64,000 nucleotides of DNA. Origin: Panopea generosa. Its lineage: Eukaryota; Mollusca; Bivalvia; Adapedonta; Hiatellidae. The notes under the pieces were generated by a model, which was not told the DNA's origin, did not search any database, and saw only the letters and a program-made list of their open reading frames with translations. The stretch is taken from the NCBI GenBank assembly GCA_029582155.1, contig CM055912.1:1240001-1304000 (forward strand), written 5' to 3'. The translations under genes and the position numbers were made by a program. Positions within the stretch are counted from its first letter, which is position 1. Each line of letters opens with the position of its first letter. This document shows positions 23,848 through 35,914 of the stretch, in pieces.

Positions 23848-24940
23848 ATGGGTTACCACCATTTATATGGGTTACCACAATATATTTGGGTTACCAGCAG
23901 CTATATGGGTTACCACCATCTATATGGTTTGCCAGCAGCTATATGGGTTACCAGCAGCTATATGAATTACCACCATCTATATGGGTTACCAGTAGCAATA
24001 TGGGTTACCAGCAGCTATATGGATTACCACCATCTATATGGTTTATCATCAGCTATATGGGTTATCAGCAGCTATATGGATTACCACCATCTATATGGAT
24101 TACCAGCAGCAATATGAGTTACCACCATCTATATTGGTTACCAGCAGCTATATGGGTTACCACCATCTATATGGTTTACCAGCAGCTATATGGTTTACCA
24201 CCATCTATATGGGTTACCATCAGCTATATGGGTTATCAGCAGCTATATGGATTACCACCATCTATATGGATTACCAGCAGCAATATGGGTTACCACCATC
24301 TATATTGGTTACCAGCAGCTATATGGGTTACCACAATCTATATGGGTTACCAGCAGCAATATGGGTTACCACAATCTATATGGGTTACCACCATCTGTAT
24401 GGGTTAACATCAGCTATATAGGTTACCACCATCTATATGGGTTACCATCAGCTATATGGGTTACCAGCAGCTATATGGGTTACCACAATCTATATGGGTT
24501 ACCAGCAGCTATATGATTTACCAGCAGCTATATGGGTTACCACAATCTATATGGGTTACCAGCAGCAATATTGGTTACCAGCAGCTATATGGGTTACCAC
24601 CATCTATATGGGTTACCATCAGCTATATGGGTTACCAGCAGCTATATGGGTTACCAGCAGTTATATGGGTTACCACCATCTATATGGTTACCACAATCTA
24701 TATGGGTTACCACCATCTATATGGTTTACCAGCAGCTATATGGGTTACCATCAGCTATATGGGTTACCAGCAGCTATATGGGTTACCACAATCTATATGG
24801 GTTACCAGCAGCTATATGGTTTACCAGCAGCTATATGGGTTACCACAATCTATATGGGTTACCAGCAGCTATATGGATTACCACCATCTATATGGTTACC
24901 AGCAGCTATATGGGTTACCACCATCTATATGGTTACCAGC
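23848..24940. repeat. 19-bp satellite, block 2
   Basis: The same 19-bp family as block 1, now mainly ATGGGTTACCAGCAGCTAT alternating with ATGGGTTACCACCATCTAT; about 57 monomers. It stops at 24,940 only because a MITE has inserted. All frames are open and none is called a gene. Confidence 0.95.
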
Positions 24941-25292
24941 CAGTGTTTTTTTTCGGCCATTTTTATAGCCGTTATTGGGTCCATATTCCCAATGACAAAT
25001 AGTATATTTTTTTCCCAATTTAGTGGTAAAAATTCCTTATTGAAAGCTTCAATAATTATTAATTGAAACTTGCCATAATTCCTTGATAAAATAAACAAAG
25101 TTTTCCCCATTCTGAATTGAGTATGACATTGAATCTTCAATTAAATGGCAAGAAAGGCAAATGTACACATTTTTATGAAGTTGAACAAATATATTTAATG
25201 CAAAAGTTTTCCCAAATTTAATGAAAATGCAGCTAAAATTCCCAATTCCAAGGGTATGGGTCATCTTCCCAAAATGGTGGAAAAAAACACTG
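24941..25292. mobile_element. 352-bp MITE inserted in the satellite
   Basis: It begins CAGTGTTTTTTTTCGGCC and ends GGTGGAAAAAAACACTG, imperfect inverted repeats of about 20 bp. CCAGC occurs immediately on both sides (24,936-24,940 and 25,293-25,297), a 5-bp target duplication cut from the satellite unit. Its CAGTG ends resemble those of the 19,842-21,095 element. It has no coding capacity. Confidence 0.8.
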
Positions 25293-26630
25293 CCAGCAGC
25301 TATATGGGTTATCAGCAGCTATATGGGTTACCAGCAGCTATATGGGTTACCACCATTTATAGGGGTTACCACCATCTATAGGGGTTACCACCATCTGTAT
25401 GGGTTATCAGCAGCTATATGGGTTACCACCATCTATATGGGTTACCAGCAGCTATATGGGTTATCAGCAGCTATATGGGTTACCACAATCTATATGGGTA
25501 ACCATCAGCTATATGGGTTACCACCATCTATATGGGTTACCAGCAGCAATATGGGTTACCAGCAGCTATATGGATTACCACCATCTATATGGTTTACCAG
25601 CAGCTATATGGATTACCAGCAGCAATATGGGTTACCACCATCTTTATGGATTACCAGCAACTATATGGGTTACCAGCAGCTATATGGGTTACCAGCAGCT
25701 ATATGTGTCACCACCATCTATATGGCTTACCACCATCTGTATGGATTACCACTATCTGTATGGATTACCACCATCTGTATGGATTACATCTATCTATATG
25801 GATTACCACCATCTATATGGATTAGCACCATCTGTATGGGTATGCCATCTATATGGGTTACCAGCTGCTATATGGGTTACCAGCAGCTATATGGGTTACC
25901 AGCAACTATATGGGTTACCACCATCTATATGGTTTATCAGCAGCTATATGGGTTACCAGCAGCTATATGGGTTACCAGCAGTTATATGGGTTACATGTAC
26001 CACCAGCTATATGGGTGACCACCATCTATATGGGTTAGCAGCTATATGGGTTACCACCATCTATATGGGTTACCAGCAGCTATATTGGTTACCAGCAGCT
26101 ATATGGGTTACCAGCAGCTGTATGGGTTACCAGCAGCTATATGGGTTACCAGCAGCTATATGGATTACCACCATCTATATGGATTACCACCATCTATATG
26201 GGTTACCAGCAGCTATATGGGTTACCAGCTGTTATATGGGTTATATGTACCACCAGCTATATGGATTACCACCATCTATATGGGTTACCAGCTGTTATAT
26301 GGGTTATATGTACCACCAGCTATATGGGTTACCACAATCTATATGGGTTAGCAGCTATATGGGTTACCAGCAGCTATGTGGATTACCACCATCTATATGG
26401 GTTACCAGCAGCTATATTGGTTACCAGCAGCTGTATGGGTTACCAGCAGCTATATGGGTTACCAGCAGCTATATGGATTACCACCTTCTATATGGGTTAC
26501 CAGCAGCTTTATGGGTTACCAGCAGCTATATGGGTAACCAGCAGCTATATGGGTTACCACCAGCTATATTGGTTACCACCAGCTATATTGGTTACCAGCA
26601 GCTGTATTGGTTAACAGCAGCAATATGGGT
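25293..26630. repeat. 19-bp satellite, block 3
   Basis: Direct continuation of block 2 beyond the MITE, about 70 monomers. Irregular spacers GTTACATGTACCACCAGCTAT recur at about 25,988, 26,240 and 26,308, marking a small higher-order repeat. The interval 25,720-25,845 reverts to the ATGGATTACCACCATCTGT form typical of block 1. Confidence 0.95.
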
Positions 26631-26954
26631 TACATGTATAAGATCAAATCTCTTGATGTAAAAATGTTGTTTCATAATTATCAAATTTAGAATAGTTTTA
26701 CAGAGAAAGGAGTAGTACAGGAATAGATGTTGTATAATACTGTCTTCTTATAATATCATATCTTAACTCTGTCATTTTTCCTTCTTCTTCTAATTATGTA
26801 TTAATATAGTATTATATATACATTGTGTACTGGACAAAATAACCAACTTTATTGTATAAATCAACTGCAAGTTACTTATCTCGAATTTATTGCTCTTTGG
26901 TAACTTGTCGTGTTTTTTTTGCAAGAAAATGTTCAAGTGTCTGGATGTTATTTT

Positions 26955-28217
26955 TTAGCTCACCTGAGATGAAGGCTCACAGGTGAGCTTTTATGATTGC
27001 CTGGTGTCCGTTGTCTGTCGTCTGTCGTTAACTTTTAGCTTTTAACAACTTCTCCTCTGAAACCACTGGGCCAATTTTGATATAATTTCACAGAAATGAT
27101 CCTTGGGTGACCCTCTACCAAGTTTGTTCACGGCATCTTGATTTGTCAAAAAACATGGCGGCCAGGGGATGTGGTTAGTTTACTATATAAGCTATAGTAG
27201 AAACTTAAAAAATCTTTTTGTCAGAAACTACTGGCTCGATTTTAAAATAATTTCACAAAAATGTTCCTTGGGTGACTCTTTACCAAGTTTGTTCAAGCCA
27301 TCTTGATTTGTCAAAAAACATGGCAGCCATGGGGTGGGGTTAGTTTGATGTCAAATTACTCCCCCTGTTTTATAGCATAAATGTCTGTATATAGCAATTA
27401 TTATAAGAGGTAATAAACTCTTTAAATAAACTTTTTTTTTGCTATTATTATACAATATTATACTAGATATAAGTTTTAAACGATAATTCATCATAAAAAG
27501 ATGAATGATACAATTATAATCAATGATTGAATATTATTCAAATATCATGAACCATTTTAAAATAGGTGTTTTTCTGAATATAAAACTCAGAGTTTTTCAG
27601 ACAGGGATGGTTTACTGCTTCATAATAAAGCAATACCATATTTTTAGCTAGTTTCATCACAGCAAAAAGTCTGCTTGAGATTTTCAGTGTCAAAGTGTAA
27701 TTGAAATCTTGAAGGAGGAGCTTAATTGTTTTTGGGGGAGAGTGCACTGCGACAAAGATTCTTTCAAGCGATATACTTTGGGAAGGCTTGTGTTTGAAAC
27801 TCATAGGAATATTTATTGTGCTGGAACTGCGGATTGTTTCATGCAAAATAGTTTAGTCTGATGCTTTAATTTGAAACCATTCTCAAACATAACAGGTTAG
27901 TTTTGTGCTGGAACTGGGTTTTTATCTTAGTTCGAAGACTTATTAAATCTATAGTAAAAACTTCAAAAGCCTTCTTATCAGAATCTACTGACCTGATTTT
28001 GATGTAATTTCACTGACATTTACCATGGGTGAACCTCTACCAAGTTTGAACTCTTCTACGCATCTGTTACATCTTCAAAACAAATAAATATTTTAACTAC
28101 TTACCCATCTCGTATTTCTGGAATTTTGTACGTACATGTATTATAATACAATCTACTTATGTTGGGTGACTCAAGGTCAGTCAGGTGAGCAATATATGGT
28201 CATCTTGGCCCTCTTGT
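26955..28217 (+). mobile_element. TTTTAGCTC-type repeat with internal duplication
   Basis: It opens TTAGCTCACCTGAGATGAAG and closes GGTCATCTTGGCCCTCTTG. TGTTATTT occurs on both sides (about 26,946 and 28,215) as a possible target duplication. Inside, a ~170-bp piece is present at 27,055 and 27,220 (both with CTTGGGTGAC, TACCAAGTTTGTTCA and CTTGATTTGTCAAAAAACAT), with a third partial copy at about 27,950-28,055. The stretch between about 27,360 and 27,945 does not match and may be an insertion. This type is familiar from mollusc genomes; I cannot name the family. Confidence 0.6.
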
Positions 28218-28771
28218 TATTTGATTACATATTATCCTTTTTGTTGCTAAATAATTGGTTATGAAGTGTAACTGAAATGTGAATGATTCCTTCTCTTTGT
28301 AAGGAGACCATGACCTTTTTTAAGATCATTTGCGTCACCAGAAATTATTTCGGAATAGCTTCAAATGATATTATCTTTGTTTTAACAGCATTACAACTGT
28401 ATTTATATCGGCCATAACATTCATTCTGGTGTTTCCTGTAATTGCATTATGGGTAGTTTATTAAACTTTAGCAATAATGGTGAAAGAACAAAGACTGTAA
28501 CTGCAAACTGCTCTGCTATCAACAATGATTTGTGTGTTTTTTCTGAAAGCTCAGCTTTATTTATATGACTTGTTTATTCCCTACGGCGTCCATTGTTGGA
28601 TTGATTGTATTCTAAGTGAAAGAAAATTATTTGTAGATGTAGATCAGGGTTATGAAGAGGTTTGTGTTATAAGAATGGTACAGTATAGTGGCATTGTTTC
28701 TCGTTTTGTGTTATTAGAGTGGTAAAGTATAGTGGTGTTGTTTCTCATCTTGATTCACACACTTTTTCTCA
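28218..28771. other. Intergenic DNA, nothing recognised
   Basis: Short frames only. Confidence 0.5.
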
Positions 28772-29270
28772 GGCCCCGTTATCATGCTGTTGCCGGAATC
28801 CACAAAATGAAACCGTGATAACGCAAAACTGCGTTATAGAAATCACATGGTGCACTGCACTACACTATTTGTAGTGATGGGTATTGGTTGAAATTTCATA
28901 ATCGATTATTGGTTGTACTTAATCAACTGATAATCAATAGATAATTGGTTGCCATCCCTTTATCGTAATGTATTAAATTATGTGTTACTTTTTGTGTAAA
29001 ATTACATGCAATGGGTTATTCAGAGCATAATAATTATTACATTTGAATAAAATTAAAAAAAATAATTTAATGTGTGTTGACTCAACTTTTGAATAATAAG
29101 CCCAAAGATTCAATTGAATAGGATGACATACTTTTGTTTTGTATCCATTTTTTGTTGCATCACAACAGCCGACATACGCAAACTGCCAGTTTGTATTTTC
29201 TATTTCATAAGTAAAAAATAATCAAATAATTTTCATTTAAACTTACATTAGAACTTCATTGTCTCAAACA

Positions 29271-29470
29271 CGGATGGTTGGAACACCATAATTATACAGC
29301 TCACACCTGTTATCAGGTCCCGGATGGTTGGAACACCATAATTATACAGCCCACACCTGTTATCAGGTCCCGGATGGTTGGAATACCATAATAATACAGC
29401 TCACACCTGTTATCAGGTCCCGGATGGTTGGAACACCATAATTATACAGCTCGAACTTCTTATCAGGTCC
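29271..29470. repeat. 50-bp minisatellite, four units
   Basis: CGGATGGTTGGAACACCATA starts at 29,271, 29,321, 29,371 and 29,421, an exact 50-bp period. The last unit is partly degraded. It lies inside the hAT-type element. Confidence 0.9.
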
Positions 29471-30009
29471 TGGATGAATACCTATTTAGATGAATATACA
29501 TCATACATGTACATGTATGGTATGATGTTGAACAATGCTTGGCTCGGACAACCCTTAACTCTAACTATTTGTCCAGTCCTGTCTGGTTCAGGACATCAAT
29601 CTTCTACTGCATTTGTTATCAGAAATATGTTCTTTAAATTCAAATAGCATGAATATAATAATGATCAAATTTGCGAAAAATGTAATAATAACTATGCAGT
29701 TTACCAATTTTGTTTGAAATACAAATATATTACCACAGACCTGTATGAAAAATCTACCCGGATTCCAGGCGGAGTCCAGGCGGATTCCGTGTGAAAATCA
29801 CACGGAATCACTATTTTCCGCCCGGATTCCAGGCGGACACGGAAATTATGGCAAAAGTCCGTGTGGACATTCTGTCTTTTCCGCCCGGAATTTCAACCTC
29901 GAACACTGATTTTTAAATCTGAACAATTTGTACGCCCGGAATTTCTACAAGTCCGCCCGGAATTTCTATCTTAACACGGATTTTTAATACTTAAACATTT
30001 TGAGAACAC

Positions 30010-31600
30010 GGAAATTTCGTACTTAGAAAAAAAAGAGCAACAAAATGTTACAATTCACATGGAAATCTCATACTTAGAAATTTTCAGTACCCAACACTTT
30101 GGACTCATCAAATGCATTAGGTTTATTCATTAGTTTTTAAATTAATGTTTGTTAATCATATGATATATAAAAATTAGCTTTTTGCTGATTTAATGTAGAT
30201 TTAATGATTTTCAATAGAGTATATAATCATACTGTACCTTTAAGTTGTTTTTCAGACATTAATAATTAATACAAAATATCTTGAACCACAGCTACATATT
30301 TGACTTCATATGGTGCATTGCACTTGTTTTATAGAGTACAGAGAAGAGTCAAACAATTATAGAAAAGGGCAAGTATATGAAAACAGAAGAACTATAACCA
30401 CTAATTACTGGTTTATTACAGTGTGAAATAATAATCAGAATACATGAATATATACAAAAAAAATGGCATTGTAGATACTTTAAGTACACTTAACGCTGTA
30501 TTCCTAAACTACCGTTTTTTTATTTTATTTTTTTTCAGTGGAAAATAAGTGCAAATTATTGGAAATTAGCACTGGTTACACATCATCCAAAAATATAAGT
30601 CAAATCACTGAGGTATAACAAATTAGCACCGACTCTACAAATACAGCATTTTGTCTTTTGGTATTGCATTTATTCATTAAATGAAATTCTTTAAAAAAAA
30701 ATAAACACACAAAAAAAAAAAGAATTATTTTTAAATTTTAAATGTGAATGAGAACGGTACAAAGCAAATAGAATGTTAATGGAAGACTTCACCAAGTTTG
30801 TAATTAGAAATCTTGGTTTTTGTTCTTTTACATTCTTAATCTTTGGTAGTAAGCAAGTCATGGTGTCTTGATTTATTAGTTTAATAATATAATAACATAG
30901 TAATTTTCAATACATTACAAGAAATATCACAGAAAAATAAACAAGAAAAACATTATTTCCTGTTTTTCCATAGTATTAAAATCAGTCCCCTTACTAGGCC
31001 CCAATGGACCGTATTCCCTTTACTTTAACAAACTCGAAAATCTGATTGATTGAAATCATTTAAAAAAAATATAAATAAATTTGGTCTCTCAGTTCCTGTG
31101 AAGATTTTTATGTAAGAGTGACCTTGACTTGATTTAACTCAAAGTTAATCTTAAATCACTTAAACTATTACTTGAGAACCTTAAATTCACAAACTTTCAT
31201 CAAATTATGTAAAAGGAAAACAAAAGTTGTCAAAGGCAATATTTTTTTTCTATTGTTTAGCAAAAGTGACCTTGACCTTGACCATGACCTTTTTACCATC
31301 ACATTAATCCCTTTCCTTTAAAAAAAAAGAACATATACACAATATTTCAATCAAATTTATTTAAAAGTAAATTAATTTATTACATATTAATATTCAATTT
31401 ATATAACTATATAAATTAATATTATTTACTGTCTTATTGTTAAACACTAAGCATTGTTTATTTAATTATTCACTAGTTCACATGTTATCTTATCTACTCT
31501 AAAACCCTATAAATGCATCACCTATTTCCCATGTTGTGATGACAATAATAAACACATGTTATTAAAAATAGGGAAAGTTAGTCATATCCACACCTGCAAG
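30010..31600. other. AT-rich left interior of the 5.4-kb element
   Basis: Mostly A/T runs without frames. Near 31,120-31,290 there are GTGACCTTGACCTTGACCAT motifs, the inverse of the AAGGTCAAGGTCA motif seen at 43.8-44.3 kb. A pair of CCAAT-type boxes (ATTGGT at about 31,625 and CCAATCA at about 31,648) precedes the possible decayed gene. Confidence 0.45.
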
Positions 31601-31780
31601 CTTTCGCCTGTAACGTATTATTTCATTGGTCCTCCTTTTGAAATTCAACCAATCATATTGTCGCTTACATGAAATGGCAGTTATAACTTTTAGTAAACAC
31701 GAGTGTTTTGAAATTGAAATTGCTTTTGTGTTGTGTGGCTATAGTAAAGATTTTGTGATTTTGGATACAGTAAAGAACCC

Positions 31781-33060
31781 ATACATACACTCCAAATGAA
31801 CCAGCTGTATCTGCTGATAAACTATCCAAAGGTCAAGAAAGTGTCACTGTTTACAGATCTAATTTATACCAACAGCAGCAGATATAAACGTGTAATGATG
31901 TCTCAACCACCAGGGAAGAAATACATGCATCACATGAGTAATTAACAGGTTCGTGTTTTTTTGTAATGAAATGCATTTGTTTACATGTATACTTTGATAA
32001 TATTTATCATAGCAACATATATGTTCATATTTTTTATAATTATAAAAAATTGTGAAAACCCATGACATTGTCAGTGTTTTTTCCCCCCATGAACAGTGAT
32101 GAAAATTTGTTTTTTTTCTTCTTCTTCAGTTTTTTTATCAGTTGAATAGTAAAATCTTGTGTAAACCAAAAAAATTACCCAATAACAATAGCAGTGAATA
32201 ATTTTGTTATTGTATGGTGTTTAGCGTCGCTTTCAACAACTTTTCAATCATATCGTGACGATGTCTGCTTGAGACAATATTCTGAGTGCTTTCACACTGG
32301 AGTATCAAACCGCAGACACATGGTATGATACCCCGACCAGTCATATTATATGACCAGACTTTAACTCTCCTCAAAATGCTGAGCATCAAGCTAGGAAGCT
32401 TCTAGTACCATTTTTTAAGTCTTTGGTATGACCCGGTCGGGGAAAATAACCCACAACCTTCCGCATGTGAGGCGGACCTCTACCACTAGACATCACTGCG
32501 GTCTGTTTAATTTTGTTAATTTTATGTCAGTTTATGTTGTTAAGAGAGACAAACTTTCAATTTCATTTGCTTCTTTATCCAAGTTCAGAATTCAGAATAT
32601 AAAAGTATAAACTTATGATAATTTGACAACAGATATTATGATGTGTTTGAGTTACAATTATTTATTTATTGTTTTTTGTATTTAATATTTCAGATGCCAC
32701 AAAGTGTGATGTACACCTCTACTGTTTGCAATCAGTATTTGCCGATGAAGGAATGGTACCAGCAAGACTGAAGTGTATTAGTTGAATGACAGTACATAAC
32801 CCTGCCAGATGACAAGCCGGACATGATGCGAATATAGTTTTGGATGAGTGAAAAGAATTATACACATCTTTTGAATAGACTCGAACATCTGAAGACAGCC
32901 TATGCCAGTGCAGCTTGAGAGAATATTGAGTGAACTTCAGAATGTGCCAAACATCTAAATTATGGAAAACATTTGGTAAAACTTAGTGGCGGAGCTGTTG
33001 TGGCTCAATCACTATTGTTATTCTTGCGGACAGCTTTGTACATAAAGAAGAGGACTTACC
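31781..33060 (+). pseudogene. Possible decayed spliced gene inside the 5.4-kb element
   Basis: A first segment (31,781-31,887) reads protein-like in one frame (NEPAVSADKLSKG, then SNLYQQQQ) up to a TAA. After about 800 bp, part of it occupied by an inserted SINE, a plausible acceptor TTTAATATTTCAG at 32,693 precedes ATGCCACAAAG. Downstream to about 33,055 one frame gives LPMKEWYQQD, ITLPDDKPDMMRI, LLNRLEHLKTAYASAA and KLSGGAVVAQSL, interrupted by five in-frame stops. GC content is higher than in the flanks. The stop density is close to chance, so the call rests only on protein-like wording. If real, it would be the element's own relic gene. I do not recognise the family. Confidence 0.25.
32207..32505 (-). 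mobile_element. tRNA-derived SINE, family D, near full length
   Basis: On the minus strand the head at 32,505-32,430 reads GATGTCTAGTGGTAGAGG (A-box-like) and GGTTGTGGGTTATTTTCC (decayed B box). The body has CATACCATGTGTCTGCGG in inverse form and the tail ends in GAAAGCGACGCTAAACACCA. It is inserted inside the 5.4-kb element. Confidence 0.7.
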
Positions 33061-33537
33061 TATATATTAACAATTAAAAAATCAAAAGGAGGAACAACTA
33101 CATTGAAAAAAGAAAGCACATCCACTTGTGTTTTCTGAGTTTCTCACCTTGATAATAGTAGTGATGGTTAGACCTGCTATATTTAGAATTGCAGAATATG
33201 GTCACACTGAACAAGCTGTGACTCGAAACAATTAGTGATTGATGAACCAAATGTCAATGAAAGCAATACCTTTATGCACAAAAAAAAGCTGTAGTGTATC
33301 TATTAGCTCTGTAAATTATTGATTTCTTATTTAGTTTGCATTGTAGTTAAGTACAGTTTACACTAAATTGAATTGATTTAATTTGGTAAACTAATGATAT
33401 AACTTACATTTGAATGACAACAGAAACACTCTGTTTTTGCTATTGTGTTTTAGTTTAATACATTTTAAAAGCCTGTATAAAAATTGTATAAGACAGAACC
33501 TGCCAAATTTTATTTTTCTGTCCATTTCTTTAATTTT

Positions 33538-34230
33538 AACTCTACTGGCCAAAGGCCAGCAGGGCTTATGTCATGGTAAATTGTCCGACGTCGGTCTGTT
33601 AGTATTTTTCTTGTAAATGTGATAGCACTTATTTTTCATTGAATCTTAACCAAACTTGCACACCAGTTATATAATCACAATATCTCAGACAAGCTCTTGA
33701 ATCAGCGCGATTCGAGCACATTTTACATGAAACTTACAGATTTTTTCTGAAAGTTCAAGGCCTAGACCTTACTTTTTTTTTCATGTTGCATTGCATGAAG
33801 CCTCAAGGTCGCCCAAAATATTTGTTCAAGTTGGGGTCTCTGGGGTCAAATTTAAGGCTGCAACAGGTGTCACTTTTACATAGAGTTACATAGGGAAAAG
33901 GTTGTAGATGCAATAGCACCATCATTTTTCATTGAATCTTAGCTAAATTTGCAAAGCAGTTATAACCACAAGATCTCGGATGAGTTCTTAAACCAGCATA
34001 ATTCAACCATAAATGCTTCCGTCACAGGGCTCATAAGTACATTTTAAGTGAAACATTAAAAAAAACATATTCTCTAAAAGTTCAAGGCCTAGATTTTAGA
34101 TATTTTATGTATAGCATTGCATGGTAGTCTCTAAAAAATTTGTTGATGTAGAACTTACAAAAAAACATTTCCTCTGAAATGTTCATCTGTCCTGATGTTG
34201 CAAGTAGAGTTATTCATATCCTTTTGATCC
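33538..34230 (+). mobile_element. TTTTAGCTC-type repeat (CTCTACTGGCCAAAGGCC subtype), 5' part clear
   Basis: It begins AACTCTACTGGCCAAAGGCC and continues GCTTATGTCATGGTAAATTG, ATTTTTCATTGAATCTTAAC and CAAACTTGCACACCAGTTAT. This is the same order as the element at 46,139. An internal near-duplicate starts near 33,895. The 3' boundary is uncertain. Confidence 0.55.
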
Positions 34231-34639
34231 TAACGTTTCATTTATCCATTAATAATTTCATATATGCCAGATGGTACCGTAATTTAAAGGGGCAAGATTT
34301 AAAAAGCAGCCGTATACCATCTTGTTTGGAATTCATATACCTACAGAATGACTTATAGAATTTTTACATGTAGGAATGCAATGAATTTGAAATTGTGTTT
34401 GCTATTTGTGTTTCAGATTGTTAATAAATGTTAAACGAATCATATCATTTTACTTTTTGTATCAGCTATAAGAATAGAAAAATGCATATTTCATGGTAAT
34501 TTGTCTGTCCATCCTTTTTGTAGTCAATACAATTTTTTTTATATAAATTTTTATATATATATATAATTATATTAAAAAAATTTTTACAGAAAAAACTGCC
34601 TGGACATTTGTAAAGCCTGTATACATGGATATTCTGATA

Positions 34640-34925
34640 GTCCGGGCGGAATTCTAAAAATCCGCCTGGACATTTTAAAATTCCACCCAGACTTTTAGGA
34701 ATTCCGCCTGGATATTTTAGAATTCCGCCCGGACAATTTAAAAGTCCGCCCGGACAATTTAAAAGTCCGCCCGGACATTTTAGAATTCCGCCTGGATATT
34801 TTAAAAGTCCGTCCGGACATTTTAAAAGTCCGCCCGGACATTTTAAAAGTCCGCCCGGACATTTATAAAGTCCGCCCGGACATTTTAAAATCCACCTGGA
34901 AATTTTTCCGCCTAGGTATTTAATT
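34640..34925. repeat. 21-bp minisatellite of GTCCGCCCGGAC hairpin units
   Basis: About 13 units of AAAGTCCGCCCGGACATTTT. GTCCG and CGGAC in each unit are inverse to each other around a CC loop, so every unit can form a small hairpin. The 21-bp period keeps the minus-strand frame at 34,466-34,969 open as a CPGGLLK repeat; I do not call it a gene. Confidence 0.85.
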
Positions 34926-35914
34926 TCCAGGCGGAATAATTCTATAGAATTCCGCCTGGACATGGTCACATGACCCGGACTAATTTAAATATTTCGTCGA
35001 TTTTACTATATAAATGTTACTAAAAATAGAAGTCCGTGTCAACTTAGTTTTATTCGCCCGGACATTTAGTCCGCCTGGAAAATTATTATTTTATCAGCCT
35101 GGATTCCGGGTGGAATCCGCCTGGAAGTTTTCGTACAGGGAGCTAGCTTATTAAGTTCTTTCTATGAACAACAACTCTCTACATGTTTTGTCTTTGTTTG
35201 ACTCCCATCTCCATTTTTATGCATTTGACTACATAGAAAGAAACATAGTTTGTGATTAATCAAAATTATGAAATTGTAATTGAACGCTTGAAATAGCAGA
35301 GCAAACAATCAATTATAATTGATTATTGGCACATCACTACTATTTGGCAATACTATATCTGGTCAAAGTACCATAAACAAACCCACAGCAGTGTATGATA
35401 GATATGACAGACTGTTGTTTGTCATTGTAAATCAATTTAAAGCGATGTTTTTTACAACATTAAGAAGTTGTTATCATGTCAGTCAGAATTATGAAGGTGT
35501 AATTGATGCACATTTACATGGTTACAGTTTAGAAAAATGTAACGAGCTGGCAAACACTTGGTGATTTTCAATCAATTATTATATTGCAAGTTTTTAATAA
35601 ATCTGGTTGAAAATATTAATTTTAAATTTTGGAGTCATAGGAAAAATGCATTATAACAAGTTTCGCATCGTATGGACCACATTATAACGGGACCCAAGTC
35701 TATATATTTTGTGTTAAGGCTTCTGTTTACCAATATGTTTCTTAAATATTTAAAAACTTTATCAATGCAATCACAAAACCAGTCTAAAAGTATGATAACC
35801 TGGCTACTTTTCCTAGATTTAAGAGGTTAAGTATTGGAGTTTAAATTACGTTAGTGAAATAGAAGCCTGGTTCAGTGATGTTTGACTGAGTTATGACCTT
35901 TAGCATTTACAGAA

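Larger units (their letters stand above)
29740..35139. mobile_element. 5.4-kb transposon with GGCGGA-repeat inverted ends, unclassified
   Basis: The left end is CCTGTATGAAAAATCT followed by CCCGGATTCCAGGCGGA. The inverse of the right end is CCTGTACGAAAACTTCCAGG followed by CGGATTCCACCCGG. Inside both ends for several hundred bases, TCCGCCCGGA and TCCGCCTGGA recur (29,770-30,005 and 34,640-35,115). No clear target duplication is visible; at most GA on both sides. The interior holds a SINE, a TTTTAGCTC-type repeat and a possible decayed gene. The superfamily is unknown to me. Confidence 0.6.
28872..35338. mobile_element. hAT-type element with perfect 8-bp target duplication
   Basis: ACTATTTG lies at 28,864-28,871 and again at 35,339-35,346. 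Just inside are TAGTGATGGGTATTGG on the left and, inverted, AGTGATGTGCCAATAATC on the right. An 8-bp duplication plus TAGNGATG-like ends is a hallmark of hAT elements. Without the 5.4-kb insertion it would be about 1.07 kb, so it is non-autonomous. No hAT transposase frame was found. Confidence 0.75.
28772..35694. mobile_element. Outer element of a transposon nest (GGYCCCGTTAT ends)
   Basis: The left end GGCCCCGTTATCATG and the inverse of the right end GGTCCCGTTATAATG match at 13 of 15 bases. Similarity continues loosely further in (TGAAACCGTGATAACGC against CGAAACTTGTTATAATGC). No unambiguous target duplication was found. If the hAT insertion at 28,872-35,338 is removed, about 450 bp remain, the size of a MITE. 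Confidence 0.5.

Noticed and set aside
25399..26661. 420-codon frame in the 19-bp satellite
   Set aside because: All three frames are open because the unit has no stop in any frame. 19 bp is not a codon multiple, so the peptide repeat arises only every 57 bp.
27538..27846. 102-codon minus-strand gene
   Set aside because: It lies within a probable insertion inside a repeat element, has no recognisable domain and no neighbouring exon.
34466..34969. Collagen-like or PGG-repeat protein on the minus strand
   Set aside because: It is the 21-bp hairpin repeat of the transposon end read in frame.
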